DNA of 64,000 nucleotides, taken from NCBI GenBank assembly GCA_022072085.1, contig JAJVII010000037.1:1-64000 (forward strand), in the 5' to 3' direction. The number at the start of each line of letters is the position of its first letter. Position 1 is the stretch's first letter. Shown here one piece after another: positions 42,108 to 50,070 of the stretch. Under the pieces are notes generated by a model. It had not been told where the DNA came from, did not search any database, and worked only from the letters and a program-made list of their open reading frames with translations. A program made the translations under genes and the position numbers. The stretch comes from Phycisphaerae bacterium. GTDB taxonomy: Bacteria > Planctomycetota > Phycisphaerae > JAJVII01.

Positions 42108-44468
42108 ATGGAATGCGTGCAGGACATCCCTGAAGACCTCTCCCCGCGACTGACCCAGATGCTTCCGCCCGAGGACCGCCGCCGCGTCTGCCTGTTCGGC
42201 GACGTGGACCTTCAGGGCCAGTATGGCCGATGCGTGCTGGCGGCCGACGACGAGCGGCTCTTCTTCGGCCCGCAGGGCGCCAACGGCGACGGCGAACTGG
42301 CAATGGTGCCGCTTCGCGACATCCGCGGTCTGGAGTTGCGAAACTACGTCGGCAACGGATCGCTGGTCGTCGTGCGCGAGTCGGACAGCCTGGAGGTCGC
42401 TCGGTTCAGCCAGTCGATGCTCGACGAGTTCGAGAAGGCTGCCGCCCGCATCGGGGAACTGGCCGAGAAAAGCGGCGCCAGATCCGACAGCGGGGACGGG
42501 CGGTTCTTCGGCGGCCGCATGGTCCGCAAGGCGCCGCGCTGCCCGCAGTGCGGCCGGGCGCTCTCGCCGCGGGCCGAGGTCTGCCTCTATTGCGCCGACA
42601 AGCGCAAGCTGGTCTTCCGCCTGGTCTCGCTGCTGAAGCCCTATCGACTGGCCAGCGTGATTCTGCTCGTGATCACGCTCAGCAGTACGCTCCTGGGGCT
42701 GATCCCGGCCTACCTGACCAAGTACATCGTCAACTCGGCGATCATGGTAGGCAACTACTCCCTGTTCTGGGTGTTCATCGGCGTCTATGCCGGCTGCTTC
42801 CTGCTGATCGCCGCGCTGGACGGCGCCCAGTCCTGGTTGTCGGGCTGGCTGGGCCAGACGGTCATCTACGACCTGCGGATGCGGGCGTTCGACAGTCTCC
42901 AGCGGCTCTCGCTGCGGTACTACGAATCCCGGCAGACCGGCAAGCTCATCAGCCGACTGACCAACGACTGCGAGCGCATCGAGCGGTTCATCGTCGATGT
43001 GCTTCAGCAGCTCATTGTGGACGTGCTGACGCTGGTCATCATCCTGACGATGCTGGTGCAGATGAACTGGCGCCTGACGCTGGTCACGCTGGCTCCGGTG
43101 CCGATCCTGTTCGTCATGGTCTACATCTTCACCCGTCGCATCAAGCGGACCTACCGCAAGGCCTGGCGGACCTCCGCGAGCCTGACCAGCCACCTTGCCG
43201 ACGTCATCCCCGGCGTCCGAGTGGTCAAGGGGTTTGCACGCGAGCCGGTCGAGCGCGAGCAGTTCGCCGGCCGATCGACGCGGCTGCTCAACCACATGCT
43301 CAGCGTCTTCCGCCTCCGCGCCAGCGTGTTTCCCGTCATCGGACTGCTCAGCCGCATGGGCTACCTGCTGCTCTGGCTGCTCGGCGGCTACTGGGCCATC
43401 CAGATGATCGCCAGCGACCCCTCCGTGGTGAACGACCCGGCCCGCAACCCCATCGGCCCGCTGTTCGCGTTCACTGCGCTGCTGTGGCGGTTCTACGATC
43501 CGCTCGGCCGACTCAGCCGCGTCACCGACCAGGTGCAGCGGGCGACGACGTCGGCTGAGCGGGTGTTCGAGTTGCTGGACGCCTTCCCTGACGTCAGCGA
43601 GCCGGACGATCCGCTCCACCTGCCGGGCCGATCGACCGGCCGCGTCCACTTCAAGGGCGTGAGCTTCGCCTATGATTCGCACGTCCCGGTGCTGGACAAA
43701 GTGGACCTGGAGATCCAACCGGGCGAGATGATCGGCGTCGTGGGGCACAGCGGCGTGGGCAAGAGCACGCTGGCCAGTCTGTTGATGCGGTTCTACGATC
43801 CCGACGAGGGCGAGGTGCTGCTGGACGGCGTGAACGTGCGGCGGCTGACCGGCAGCGAGCTGCGCGGCAACATGGGCCTGGTGCTCCAGGAGCCGATGCT
43901 CTTTCACGGTTCGGTGCTGGACAACATCCGCTACGGCAAACCGGACGCGTCGCTGGAGGAGGTCATCGCGGCGGCGAAGGTCGCAAACGCCCACGGCTTC
44001 CTGCTCCGCCTGCCGGAGGGGTACGACTCGCAGATCGGCGAGCGCGGCGTGCGGCTGAGCCAGGGCGAAAAGCAGCGGATCAGCATTGCCCGGGCAATCC
44101 TGCGCGACCCGCCTATCCTGATCCTCGACGAGGCCACCGCCAGCGTGGACACCGAAACCGAGCGGTTGATCCAGGCGGCGCTGGACCGGCTGGTGAAGGG
44201 CCGCACCGTCATCGCCATCGCCCACCGCCTCAGCACGCTGCGCCACGCCAGCCGGATCATCGTCCTGGACGGCGGCGGGATTGCTGAGATGGGCACGCAC
44301 GAGCAACTGCTCGCCCGCGGCGGGATCTACTACGACCTGTGCGCCGCCCAGTCCATGCTCGGCCGGGACCTGACCGACAGCCCGGTGGCCCGATCGGCGG
44401 CGACGGCGGCGGTCGTCGAGCCCGAACCGGCGCCCGAGCCCGAGGAGTATGAGAAAGATGAATTCTGA
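42108..44468 (+). CDS. ABC exporter with N-terminal accessory domain and zinc ribbon
   Basis: This 786-residue half-transporter has a soluble N-terminal domain of about 140 residues (beta-rich, with FGDVDLQGQYGRCVLAADDERLFFGP). A zinc ribbon follows (CPQCGRALSPRAEVCLYC, about 145-162). Then come six membrane helices (about 185-440) and an ATPase domain with Walker A GHSGVGKST, Q-loop LVLQEP, signature LSQGEKQRIS, Walker B ILILDEATAS and H-loop AHRLST. It is an MsbA-like exporter fold. An exporter of this layout next to a DUF1854 protein is the pair annotated elsewhere as cyanophycin-metabolism-associated, but no cyanophycin synthetase is here. The substrate is unknown. The start is set at ATG 42108, since the upstream in-frame part looks non-coding. 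Confidence 0.88.
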   Translation: MECVQDIPEDLSPRLTQMLPPEDRRRVCLFGDVDLQGQYGRCVLAADDERLFFGPQGANGDGELAMVPLRDIRGLELRNYVGNGSLVVVRESDSLEVARFSQSMLDEFEKAAARIGELAEKSGARSDSGDGRFFGGRMVRKAPRCPQCGRALSPRAEVCLYCADKRKLVFRLVSLLKPYRLASVILLVITLSSTLLGLIPAYLTKYIVNSAIMVGNYSLFWVFIGVYAGCFLLIAALDGAQSWLSGWLGQTVIYDLRMRAFDSLQRLSLRYYESRQTGKLISRLTNDCERIERFIVDVLQQLIVDVLTLVIILTMLVQMNWRLTLVTLAPVPILFVMVYIFTRRIKRTYRKAWRTSASLTSHLADVIPGVRVVKGFAREPVEREQFAGRSTRLLNHMLSVFRLRASVFPVIGLLSRMGYLLLWLLGGYWAIQMIASDPSVVNDPARNPIGPLFAFTALLWRFYDPLGRLSRVTDQVQRATTSAERVFELLDAFPDVSEPDDPLHLPGRSTGRVHFKGVSFAYDSHVPVLDKVDLEIQPGEMIGVVGHSGVGKSTLASLLMRFYDPDEGEVLLDGVNVRRLTGSELRGNMGLVLQEPMLFHGSVLDNIRYGKPDASLEEVIAAAKVANAHGFLLRLPEGYDSQIGERGVRLSQGEKQRISIARAILRDPPILILDEATASVDTETERLIQAALDRLVKGRTVIAIAHRLSTLRHASRIIVLDGGGIAEMGTHEQLLARGGIYYDLCAAQSMLGRDLTDSPVARSAATAAVVEPEPAPEPEEYEKDEF

Positions 44469-44994
44469 CGCCGCGACAGGGCAGGGTGGCGGGATCATCG
44501 GCTCAGCCGACAGCCGCTGGCTCGATCCGGCGCGCATCCGAATATCGGCCGACCGCAACGATCGGCTGTTCCTGACCGACGAGGCTGGCGTCCGGCACGA
44601 GGGCGTCCGCGTGGGCAAGATGTTCGCCCTGACCGAGCCGGACCGCTACGTCAGCTTCTGCACGTCCGACGGCGAGGAGATCGGCCTGCTTCGCGAGCCG
44701 GCGGAGCTGGCTGAAGACTCGCGGGAGTTGCTGCGGAGGCATCTGAGGCGGCAGTATTTCGTTCCGGTGATCACCGGCGTGCGGGAGATTCGCGAGTTCT
44801 GGATGGACCAGACCTGGACCGTCCTGACCGATCGGGGGCCGCGGCAGTTCACGCTCCAGGGACGCGAGGCGATCCGCTTCCTGGGCAAGGGGGCCATGCT
44901 GCTGATCGACACCGACGACAATCGGTACCTCATCGAGGACAGCCGCAAGCTGGACGCCGCGAGCCGGAAATGGATCGACAGCTACGTGTGGTAG
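44458..44994 (+). CDS. DUF1854 family protein, partner of the ABC exporter
   Basis: This 178-residue soluble protein has the DUF1854 pattern: RVGKMFALTEPDRYVSFCTSDGEEIGLLREP, LRRQYFVPVITGVREIREFWMDQTWTVLTDRGPRQFTLQGREAIRFL, and LLIDTDDNRYLIEDSRKLDAASRKWIDSYVW. The gene overlaps the end of the ABC exporter. The ATG at 44458 is preferred over 44449 because GAGGAG lies 10 bases upstream of the former and only one base from the latter. The overlap suggests translational coupling and a physical partnership with the exporter. The biochemical role is unknown. Confidence 0.82.
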   Translation: MNSDAATGQGGGIIGSADSRWLDPARIRISADRNDRLFLTDEAGVRHEGVRVGKMFALTEPDRYVSFCTSDGEEIGLLREPAELAEDSRELLRRHLRRQYFVPVITGVREIREFWMDQTWTVLTDRGPRQFTLQGREAIRFLGKGAMLLIDTDDNRYLIEDSRKLDAASRKWIDSYVW

Positions 44995-45202
44995 GGCCCG
45001 CGGCCGCCGGCCTGATGCCTGCAATTTTGGCGTGACTCGTCGGATCGGCGCGCGTAGAATTTCCCGCTTCGACAGGGGATAGTGACCGGGCCTGTGGTTC
45101 TGGGCCGAGCCCGCAGACCGAAGGGGACGGGAGTCCAACGGCCTACATTCAGCGGCTGGAGGGTCCGCGGATGTTCACTTTTATCAACAGGCAGGGCAAG
45201 AA

Positions 45203-45222
45203 ATGTTGCCTTTCGGCAACAT
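45203..45222. promoter_or_regulatory. Palindrome ATGTTG-N8-CAACAT upstream of the PEP-CTERM gene
   Basis: The sequence is ATGTTGCC-TTTC-GGCAACAT. Half-sites and spacing are identical to the palindrome upstream of the sigma-54 activator (38263-38282). Its centre is about 128 bp before the -24 element at 45341. The remaining DNA from 44995 to 45200 shows nothing I can name. Confidence 0.55.
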
Positions 45223-45340
45223 CCGGACTAATCGGCACCCCCCGAAGTGGCCGATAATGTGCGCGTGTGGAATCTTAAGTTTTGAAGTTGCCGAAGCTTG
45301 CGTTGTCCAGTTAGAATTTCTGTTCTCAGGAGATCGTGAC

Positions 45341-45356
45341 TGGTACACTGTTTGCT
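45341..45356 (+). promoter_or_regulatory. Sigma-54 promoter (-24/-12) of the PEP-CTERM gene
   Basis: TGGTAC-ACTGT-TTGCT matches the sigma-54 consensus with exact spacing. The predicted start near 45367 gives a 5' UTR of about 147 nt. Confidence 0.75.
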
Positions 45357-45432
45357 AGTCTTATGAACCTTGAGAGAGGAAGCCAGGAAGGGCACGCCAG
45401 GCCCGGCTTGGCTGGTTCATGAGAGTGACCGA

Positions 45433-45468
45433 CCCGGGAGGCCGGTGAGAGAGACTGCTCCTCCCGGG
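45433..45468 (+). promoter_or_regulatory. Stem-loop in the PEP-CTERM 5' UTR
   Basis: CCCGGGAGG pairs perfectly with CCTCCCGGG around an 18-nt loop. It has no U-tract, so it is more likely a stability or regulatory element than a terminator. Confidence 0.45.
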
Positions 45469-45513
45469 GCAGCAACGGAGCCTTTCGGGTTCCGGCCAGT
45501 GAGGGAAACACCA

Positions 45514-46809
45514 ATGTGCAAGCGTAATTACCTGCTCAAGGCGTGCGCCTGGGGAATGCTCCTGTTCTTTGCCGGCTTCGGAGGGGTTGCCACCGCCTCG
45601 GCCGCCGACTACGTCATCCATGACGTGACGATCCACGCCACGGAGTGGGCGATCTACAAGGACGTCAACGGCAACGGCGTCTACGATGCCGCCGACGAGC
45701 AGGCCGGTCCGCTGGCCTGCGTGCAGAACATGCTTCAGTACCTGTCGGCCGGCACGAGCTACGACTACTTCCAGTACATCACGCCCAACGGCGCCGACGC
45801 CTCGGGGTTCCCCAACTCCAGCGACGGTTCGTTCATCGGCGGCGGCAATACGACCTGGCTTCAGCCGCAGCGCGACCAGCTTCAGTTCTGGCTCGCCTAC
45901 AGCCGGCTCGACCATGACCTGAAGGATCCGTGGAACACCCCCGGCGCCGACGCGCCGCACGGATACAACCTGGACATGATCATGGGCCGCACCGACCGCA
46001 TTGCCGACCTGAACGATCCGAGCCACCCGACCTGGGCCTACATCGTCGACGGTCCCAACGCGACCAAGGACTACGGCATGGGCGCGGGCGTCATTGACGC
46101 GGGCATTGACATCTCGGCCGCCTACGGGCCGGGCTACACCATCTACAAGCCCACCGAGGGCGAGACGGCCAACACCGTCAAGATCGACTTGGCCATGACC
46201 GGGTCGAGCCTGACTCCCTGGGTCGTCATGTCCGACGACGTGGACACGGCCAACGACAGCGTTTCGACCCCCGTGCCGCCCAGCCCGGGCCGCCCGGAGC
46301 GGCCGCCGCTCGGCGGCGCCGGGACCGTGGCCGGTCAGGAACTGGTCGGCATCTCGACCGGCGACATGACCAAGACCGACGGCAGCGGCAGCTATGACGC
46401 GGCCTTCCGCGGCGACTGGACCTACAACAAGGACACCACCGACGGCGGCGTGCTGGGCAACTTCACGCCCGAGAGCAGCGCCCTGGGCAGCCTCATCATC
46501 CGCGTCGACCTCAACTCCCTGGGCACGGGCGACGACGCCATCAGCAAGATCATCTTCTACTCGTTTGCCCAACTCGACCCGGACAACCCGTTCTACCAGG
46601 CGATGACGCTCTACGACCTGATGGACGCGACATCGACGCTCAACGGCCTGACGGTCGGGGAAGGCGACACGTTCTTCATCCTGTCCAACTGCAACTGCGA
46701 TAGCTTCAACACCCCTGAGCCGGCCACCATGGCCCTGCTGGGCATCGGCGGCGCGGTCATCGGTGTCGGCGGAGCGGTGTCCCGTCGTCGGCGCGCCCGC
46801 CGGTCCTGA
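45514..46809 (+). CDS. PEP-CTERM exported protein with a calcium-binding-like loop
   Basis: This 431-residue protein has a signal peptide (KACAWGMLLFFAGFGGVATASA) and a C-terminal sorting signal, TPEPATMALLGIGGAVIGVGG followed by RRRRARR. Exosortase recognises the PEP motif and releases the protein to the cell surface. Right after the signal peptide, DVNGNGVYDAADE fits an EF-hand/dockerin-type Ca2+ loop. The middle is Asp/Gly/Thr-rich and resembles no catalytic family I know. The ATG has GAGGG eight bases upstream; the longer track ORF starts in the UTR. No exosortase gene is in the window. The gene is monocistronic, with a sigma-54 promoter and a strong terminator. Confidence 0.88.
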   Translation: MCKRNYLLKACAWGMLLFFAGFGGVATASAADYVIHDVTIHATEWAIYKDVNGNGVYDAADEQAGPLACVQNMLQYLSAGTSYDYFQYITPNGADASGFPNSSDGSFIGGGNTTWLQPQRDQLQFWLAYSRLDHDLKDPWNTPGADAPHGYNLDMIMGRTDRIADLNDPSHPTWAYIVDGPNATKDYGMGAGVIDAGIDISAAYGPGYTIYKPTEGETANTVKIDLAMTGSSLTPWVVMSDDVDTANDSVSTPVPPSPGRPERPPLGGAGTVAGQELVGISTGDMTKTDGSGSYDAAFRGDWTYNKDTTDGGVLGNFTPESSALGSLIIRVDLNSLGTGDDAISKIIFYSFAQLDPDNPFYQAMTLYDLMDATSTLNGLTVGEGDTFFILSNCNCDSFNTPEPATMALLGIGGAVIGVGGAVSRRRRARRS

Positions 46810-46837
46810 CCGGAACATCAACGAGCCCTTACTGGCA

Positions 46838-46878
46838 GAGGGACGGCCCGATCGTGGTGGGGCCGTCCCTCGTTCTTT
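46838..46878 (+). terminator. Intrinsic terminator after the PEP-CTERM gene
   Basis: A 12-bp perfect stem GAGGGACGGCCC/GGGCCGTCCCTC with a 10-nt loop is followed by GTTCTTT. Confidence 0.85.
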
Positions 46879-46955
46879 GCGCCCATCGGGCCGCGACGCG
46901 CCGGATGCAGTTTTGCTCTTCGCAGATTCGGTCAAGCTGCTATCATCTTACCGTC

Positions 46956-47933
46956 ATGCACGGAATCGTCGTCAAACCCGGGCTCGTCGGCCTGGCCGCC
47001 GGGCTGCTGGCCGGGCTGGTCCTTCTGATCATCTGGCTTATCGGCCAGCGGATCGGTGATCGCCTGTCGGCCCGCTGGTCGCTGCCGGCCGGCGGGTGGT
47101 GGATGGGTCTGGCGCTCGTGCTGCCCGGCTGGGTGTGGCTGCTGGCCCTTCATCGGGCCGGGCGGCCGGACCTGGCGCTGGGCCAACTCGTCGGCGGGCA
47201 GTTCTATCGCCTGCTCGTGGCGATGCCCCTGCTCATGCTCGCGGCCCCGGTGGCCGTGGAGCGGACGGGCAGCCGCTGGCTCATCATGGCCGCCGCCATC
47301 TTCCCCGTCCTGCTGCTGCTGGTCGGCTTCGACGGAACGGTGAACATCGTCGACGGGCAGTTCCTGCTCACGCTGACGGTGCTGGTCTTCTGGGTCGTCA
47401 CCGAGAGCGACCACGAGGGGCTGGCCCCGCCGACCACCGACCGGCTCGGCCGACGCAGGTGGCCGTGGGGCTCGGCCGTCGGCCTGCTCGCGATCGGCCT
47501 GCTGGGCGCGGGCATGGTGCTGCTGGGCCTCTACAGCGCCGGCTGCATCGTCCGGGCCGTCCCCGCCGGCTGGATCGACCGACCGGTCAGCGTCAGCGTG
47601 CTGGGCATCGTGTCGGCCTGGCCGGCGGTTCCCGCGGCTCTGATCATGCTGCGGCGGTGGGACGCGGAATCGGCGATGCGCGGGCTGCTGCTGGCCAACG
47701 TGCTCTCGCTGGGGTTGGCGCTGACGGGGGCGGCGTTCGTCGGTCAGGCGGTGGCCCGGTCGATGCCGTTCTCGCTGCCGCTGTGGCGGGTGGACGTGGT
47801 GCTGCTGGTGCTGCTGGGCATGCTGCCGCTGCCGCTGATGATCCGACAAAGCCGCTTCGGCCGCATCGAGGCCGTCTGCCTGCTGGCCTGCTTCCTGCTC
47901 TATGTCGCGGGAACCTGGCGCCTGACGATGTGA
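46956..47933 (+). CDS. Polytopic membrane protein resembling a degenerate CaCA exchanger
   Basis: This 325-residue protein has about nine hydrophobic segments in two halves. Residues 47-95 (LPGWVWLLALHRAGRPDLALGQLVGGQFYRLL) and 212-262 (GIVSAWPAVPAALIMLRRWDAESAMRGLLLANVLSLGLALTGA) resemble the two alpha repeats of Na+/Ca2+ (CaCA) exchangers, in which GTSLPELA is followed by ALGNVIGSNIFN. The ion-binding Glu is missing in both (LPGWVW, SAWPAVP), as are the Asn residues of GSN. Each half is followed by a segment like DGQFLLTLTVLVFW or RIEAVCLLACFLLY, as in CaCA. It is probably not a normal exchanger. The ATG at 46956 is chosen on hydrophobic topology. Confidence 0.6.
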   Translation: MHGIVVKPGLVGLAAGLLAGLVLLIIWLIGQRIGDRLSARWSLPAGGWWMGLALVLPGWVWLLALHRAGRPDLALGQLVGGQFYRLLVAMPLLMLAAPVAVERTGSRWLIMAAAIFPVLLLLVGFDGTVNIVDGQFLLTLTVLVFWVVTESDHEGLAPPTTDRLGRRRWPWGSAVGLLAIGLLGAGMVLLGLYSAGCIVRAVPAGWIDRPVSVSVLGIVSAWPAVPAALIMLRRWDAESAMRGLLLANVLSLGLALTGAAFVGQAVARSMPFSLPLWRVDVVLLVLLGMLPLPLMIRQSRFGRIEAVCLLACFLLYVAGTWRLTM

Positions 47934-47956
47934 ACTTCCATCGCGGCGAGTCCCGA

Positions 47957-47962
47957 TATAAT
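47957..47962 (+). promoter_or_regulatory. TATAAT box close to the GNAT start
   Basis: A perfect -10 hexamer lies 12 bp before the ATG at 47975. No clear -35 is seen. If used, the mRNA leader would be only about six nucleotides. Confidence 0.35.
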
Positions 47963-47974
47963 AATGGAACCGGC

Positions 47975-48523
47975 ATGATTCGAAACGCTGTCATTGCGGA
48001 CGTCCCGGCGATCAACGCCCTGATTACGGGATACGCCGAGCACGGGCTGATGCTTTTTCGCTCGCTGGCCGATCTCTATGAAAAGATACGCCAGTTCGTG
48101 GTCTACGAGCAGGACGGCGAGGTCCTGGGCTGTTGCGCCCTGGAGATCGTCTGGCGCGACCTGGCCGAGGTAAAGAGCCTGGCCGTCCGCGACGACGCCC
48201 GCGGCCGCGGCATTGGACGCGTGCTGGTCGAGGCGGCCGAGACCGAGGGCCGACGCCTGGGCCTCGACCGGCTGTTCGCCCTGACGCGCGAGGAGCAGTT
48301 CTTCTACCGGCTGGGCTACCAGATCGTGCCCAAGGAGATCCTGCCGCACAAGGTCTGGAGCGACTGCGTCAAGTGTCCGCGGCTGAAGAACTGCGACGAG
48401 ATCGCCGTCTGCAAGGCGCTGACCGGGACCGGCCAACAGCAGATCGACGAGGCCGTCGCCCGCGCCTCCGACCCGCGTCGCGGGCCCGACCAGCCCGTGC
48501 GTTACGACGTTGCCCACGGCTGA
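47975..48523 (+). CDS. GNAT acetyltransferase, ArgA-like (probable N-acetylglutamate synthase)
   Basis: This 182-residue protein has the GNAT acetyl-CoA site VKSLAVRDDARGRGIGRVLVEAAE, then LFALTREEQFFYRLGYQIVPKEILPHKVWSDCVKCPRLKNCDEIAV. The LPHKVW...C..C...CDE ending is typical of the short ArgA-type acetyltransferases, which catalyse the first step of arginine synthesis (acetyl-CoA plus glutamate). The four cysteines near the end may bind a metal. No other arginine genes are nearby. The ATG at 47975 gives the family start (MIRNAVIADVPAI). Confidence 0.8.
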   Translation: MIRNAVIADVPAINALITGYAEHGLMLFRSLADLYEKIRQFVVYEQDGEVLGCCALEIVWRDLAEVKSLAVRDDARGRGIGRVLVEAAETEGRRLGLDRLFALTREEQFFYRLGYQIVPKEILPHKVWSDCVKCPRLKNCDEIAVCKALTGTGQQQIDEAVARASDPRRGPDQPVRYDVAHG

Positions 48524-48558
48524 CCCGCCGATCCTTCGCCGGACGACAGGTTGACGCC

Positions 48559-49095
48559 ATGAAGACCTCCGCCTCGTTCATCCGCATCGACCCCGCAACC
48601 GTGCGGCCGCTCTCGCACGAAGCCGACCGCCTGCGGCGCGTCGTCTGCGGCGACCTGAACGTCGGGCGTCGCACCGACATCGGCCAGGCCTGGGACGGGC
48701 TGCACTTCCTGCTCAGCCCGCGCCGACGGGCCGGGGCCCGGCACGACACCGGCGACGCCTTCGGGCTGGGCCTGTTCGGCGGACGACGCCTCAACGGTTA
48801 CGCCATCGACGACGGCGAACTGATCAACTACGCCGACCCCGACGCCGTCGCCCGAGTCGACCGTGAACTCCAGCGCATCACCGGCGACGGCCTGCTCCGC
48901 CGCTACGACCCTGGCGCGATGGACGTCGCCGACGTCGAGCCCGGCGACTGGCAGACGCGCGGCGACGAGGGGTTCGAGCTTCTGCTGGACGCCTTCCTCC
49001 AGTGGCGGGAGTTGTATCACCTGGCCGCCGAGGACGGCCAGGGGGTCCTCTGCCTGCTCCGCCACGCCGACGACGCCCCCGATCGCGAGATTTAG
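48559..49095 (+). CDS. DUF1877 (YfbM-like) protein
   Basis: This 178-residue soluble protein has the DUF1877 features: an N-terminal SFIRIDPATV, the central IGQAWDGLHFLLSP, and a long acidic helical half ending GVLCLLRHAD. Function is unknown; members are often found in strain-variable regions. It lies 35 bp after the GNAT gene and 91 bp before ppk2. Confidence 0.75.
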   Translation: MKTSASFIRIDPATVRPLSHEADRLRRVVCGDLNVGRRTDIGQAWDGLHFLLSPRRRAGARHDTGDAFGLGLFGGRRLNGYAIDDGELINYADPDAVARVDRELQRITGDGLLRRYDPGAMDVADVEPGDWQTRGDEGFELLLDAFLQWRELYHLAAEDGQGVLCLLRHADDAPDREI

Positions 49096-49186
49096 GTCAA
49101 CTCGCTCCGCCCGCCTGCCGAATGCTCCCACAGTGCAGCCTGCCGGCTGCACGGGGAGTCACCTGGAGTTCGGGAGCGACGGCGTC

Positions 49187-49999
49187 ATGTCCAAGAAGAA
49201 CGGCAAGCACGACGGGAAGCCCGCGAAGCTCAAGGGCAAGCATTACGAGAAGGAACTGGAGCGGCTTCAGCTCGAACTGGTCAAGCTGCACGAGTGGATC
49301 GCCGCCGAGGGGCTCAAGGTCGTCGTGATCTTCGAGGGCCGCGACGCCGCGGGCAAGGGGGGCGTCATCAAGCGCATCACCCAGCCGCTGAACCCGCGCA
49401 TCTGCCGCGTCGTCGCACTGGGCAAGCCGACCGAGCGCGAGAAGACGCAGTGGTATTTCCAGCGCTACGTGCCGCATCTGCCGGCGGCCGGCGAGATGGT
49501 GCTGCTCGACCGCAGCTGGTACAACCGCGCCGGCGTCGAGCACGTCATGGGCTTCTGCTCCAAGGGCGAGTACGAGGAGTTCCTCCGCTCCTGCCCGGAC
49601 TTCGAACGGATGCTCATCCGCTCGGGCGTCATGCTTATCAAGTACTGGTTCAGCGTCAGCGACGAGGAGCAGGAGCGCCGCTTCCAGGCCCGCATCGACG
49701 ACCCGACCAAGCGGTGGAAGCTCAGCCCGATGGACCTCCAGAGCCGCGAGCGCTGGGTCGAGTACTCGCGGGCCAAGGACGAGATGTTTGCCCACACCGA
49801 CATCAAGCAGGCCCCGTGGTATGTCGTCGAGGCCGACAACAAGAAGCGGGCCCGGCTGAACTGCATCGCCCACCTGCTGTCGCAGTTCAAGTACAAGGAC
49901 CTCACGCCCCGTCCGATCAAGCTGCCCCCGCGTCAGCCCGACACCGGCTACGTTCGCCCGCCGATTAGCGACCAGACCTTCGTACCGGCCGCCTACTGA
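49187..49999 (+). CDS. ppk2: Polyphosphate kinase 2
   Basis: This 270-residue PPK2 uses polyphosphate to phosphorylate nucleoside mono- or diphosphates. The P-loop is FEGRDAAGKGGVIKRI. The lid region has RWYFQ-type residues (TQWYFQRYVPHLPAAGEMVLLDRSWYNRAGVEHVMGF), and the C-terminal part has RWKLSPMDLQSRERWVEYSRAKDEMFAHTD. A basic N-terminal tail (KKNGKHDGKPAKLKGKHYEKEL) is present. Motifs fit the one-domain PPK2 class; I do not assign the subclass. The ATG at 49187 is preferred over the longer track ORF. Confidence 0.93.
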   Translation: MSKKNGKHDGKPAKLKGKHYEKELERLQLELVKLHEWIAAEGLKVVVIFEGRDAAGKGGVIKRITQPLNPRICRVVALGKPTEREKTQWYFQRYVPHLPAAGEMVLLDRSWYNRAGVEHVMGFCSKGEYEEFLRSCPDFERMLIRSGVMLIKYWFSVSDEEQERRFQARIDDPTKRWKLSPMDLQSRERWVEYSRAKDEMFAHTDIKQAPWYVVEADNKKRARLNCIAHLLSQFKYKDLTPRPIKLPPRQPDTGYVRPPISDQTFVPAAY

Positions 50000-50036
50000 G
50001 CCGGGCGTCGAGGCCGGGGTTTGCCTTGCCGCCGGT

Positions 50037-50064
50037 TTAACATCCGGGGGAATCAGCCTACAAT
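50037..50064 (+). promoter_or_regulatory. Promoter of the DUF547 gene, predicting a leaderless mRNA
   Basis: TTAACA, 16 bp, TACAAT, with the ATG six bases after the -10. Transcription would begin at or next to the start codon, and no Shine-Dalgarno is visible. Confidence 0.55.
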
Positions 50065-50070
50065 GCTGCC

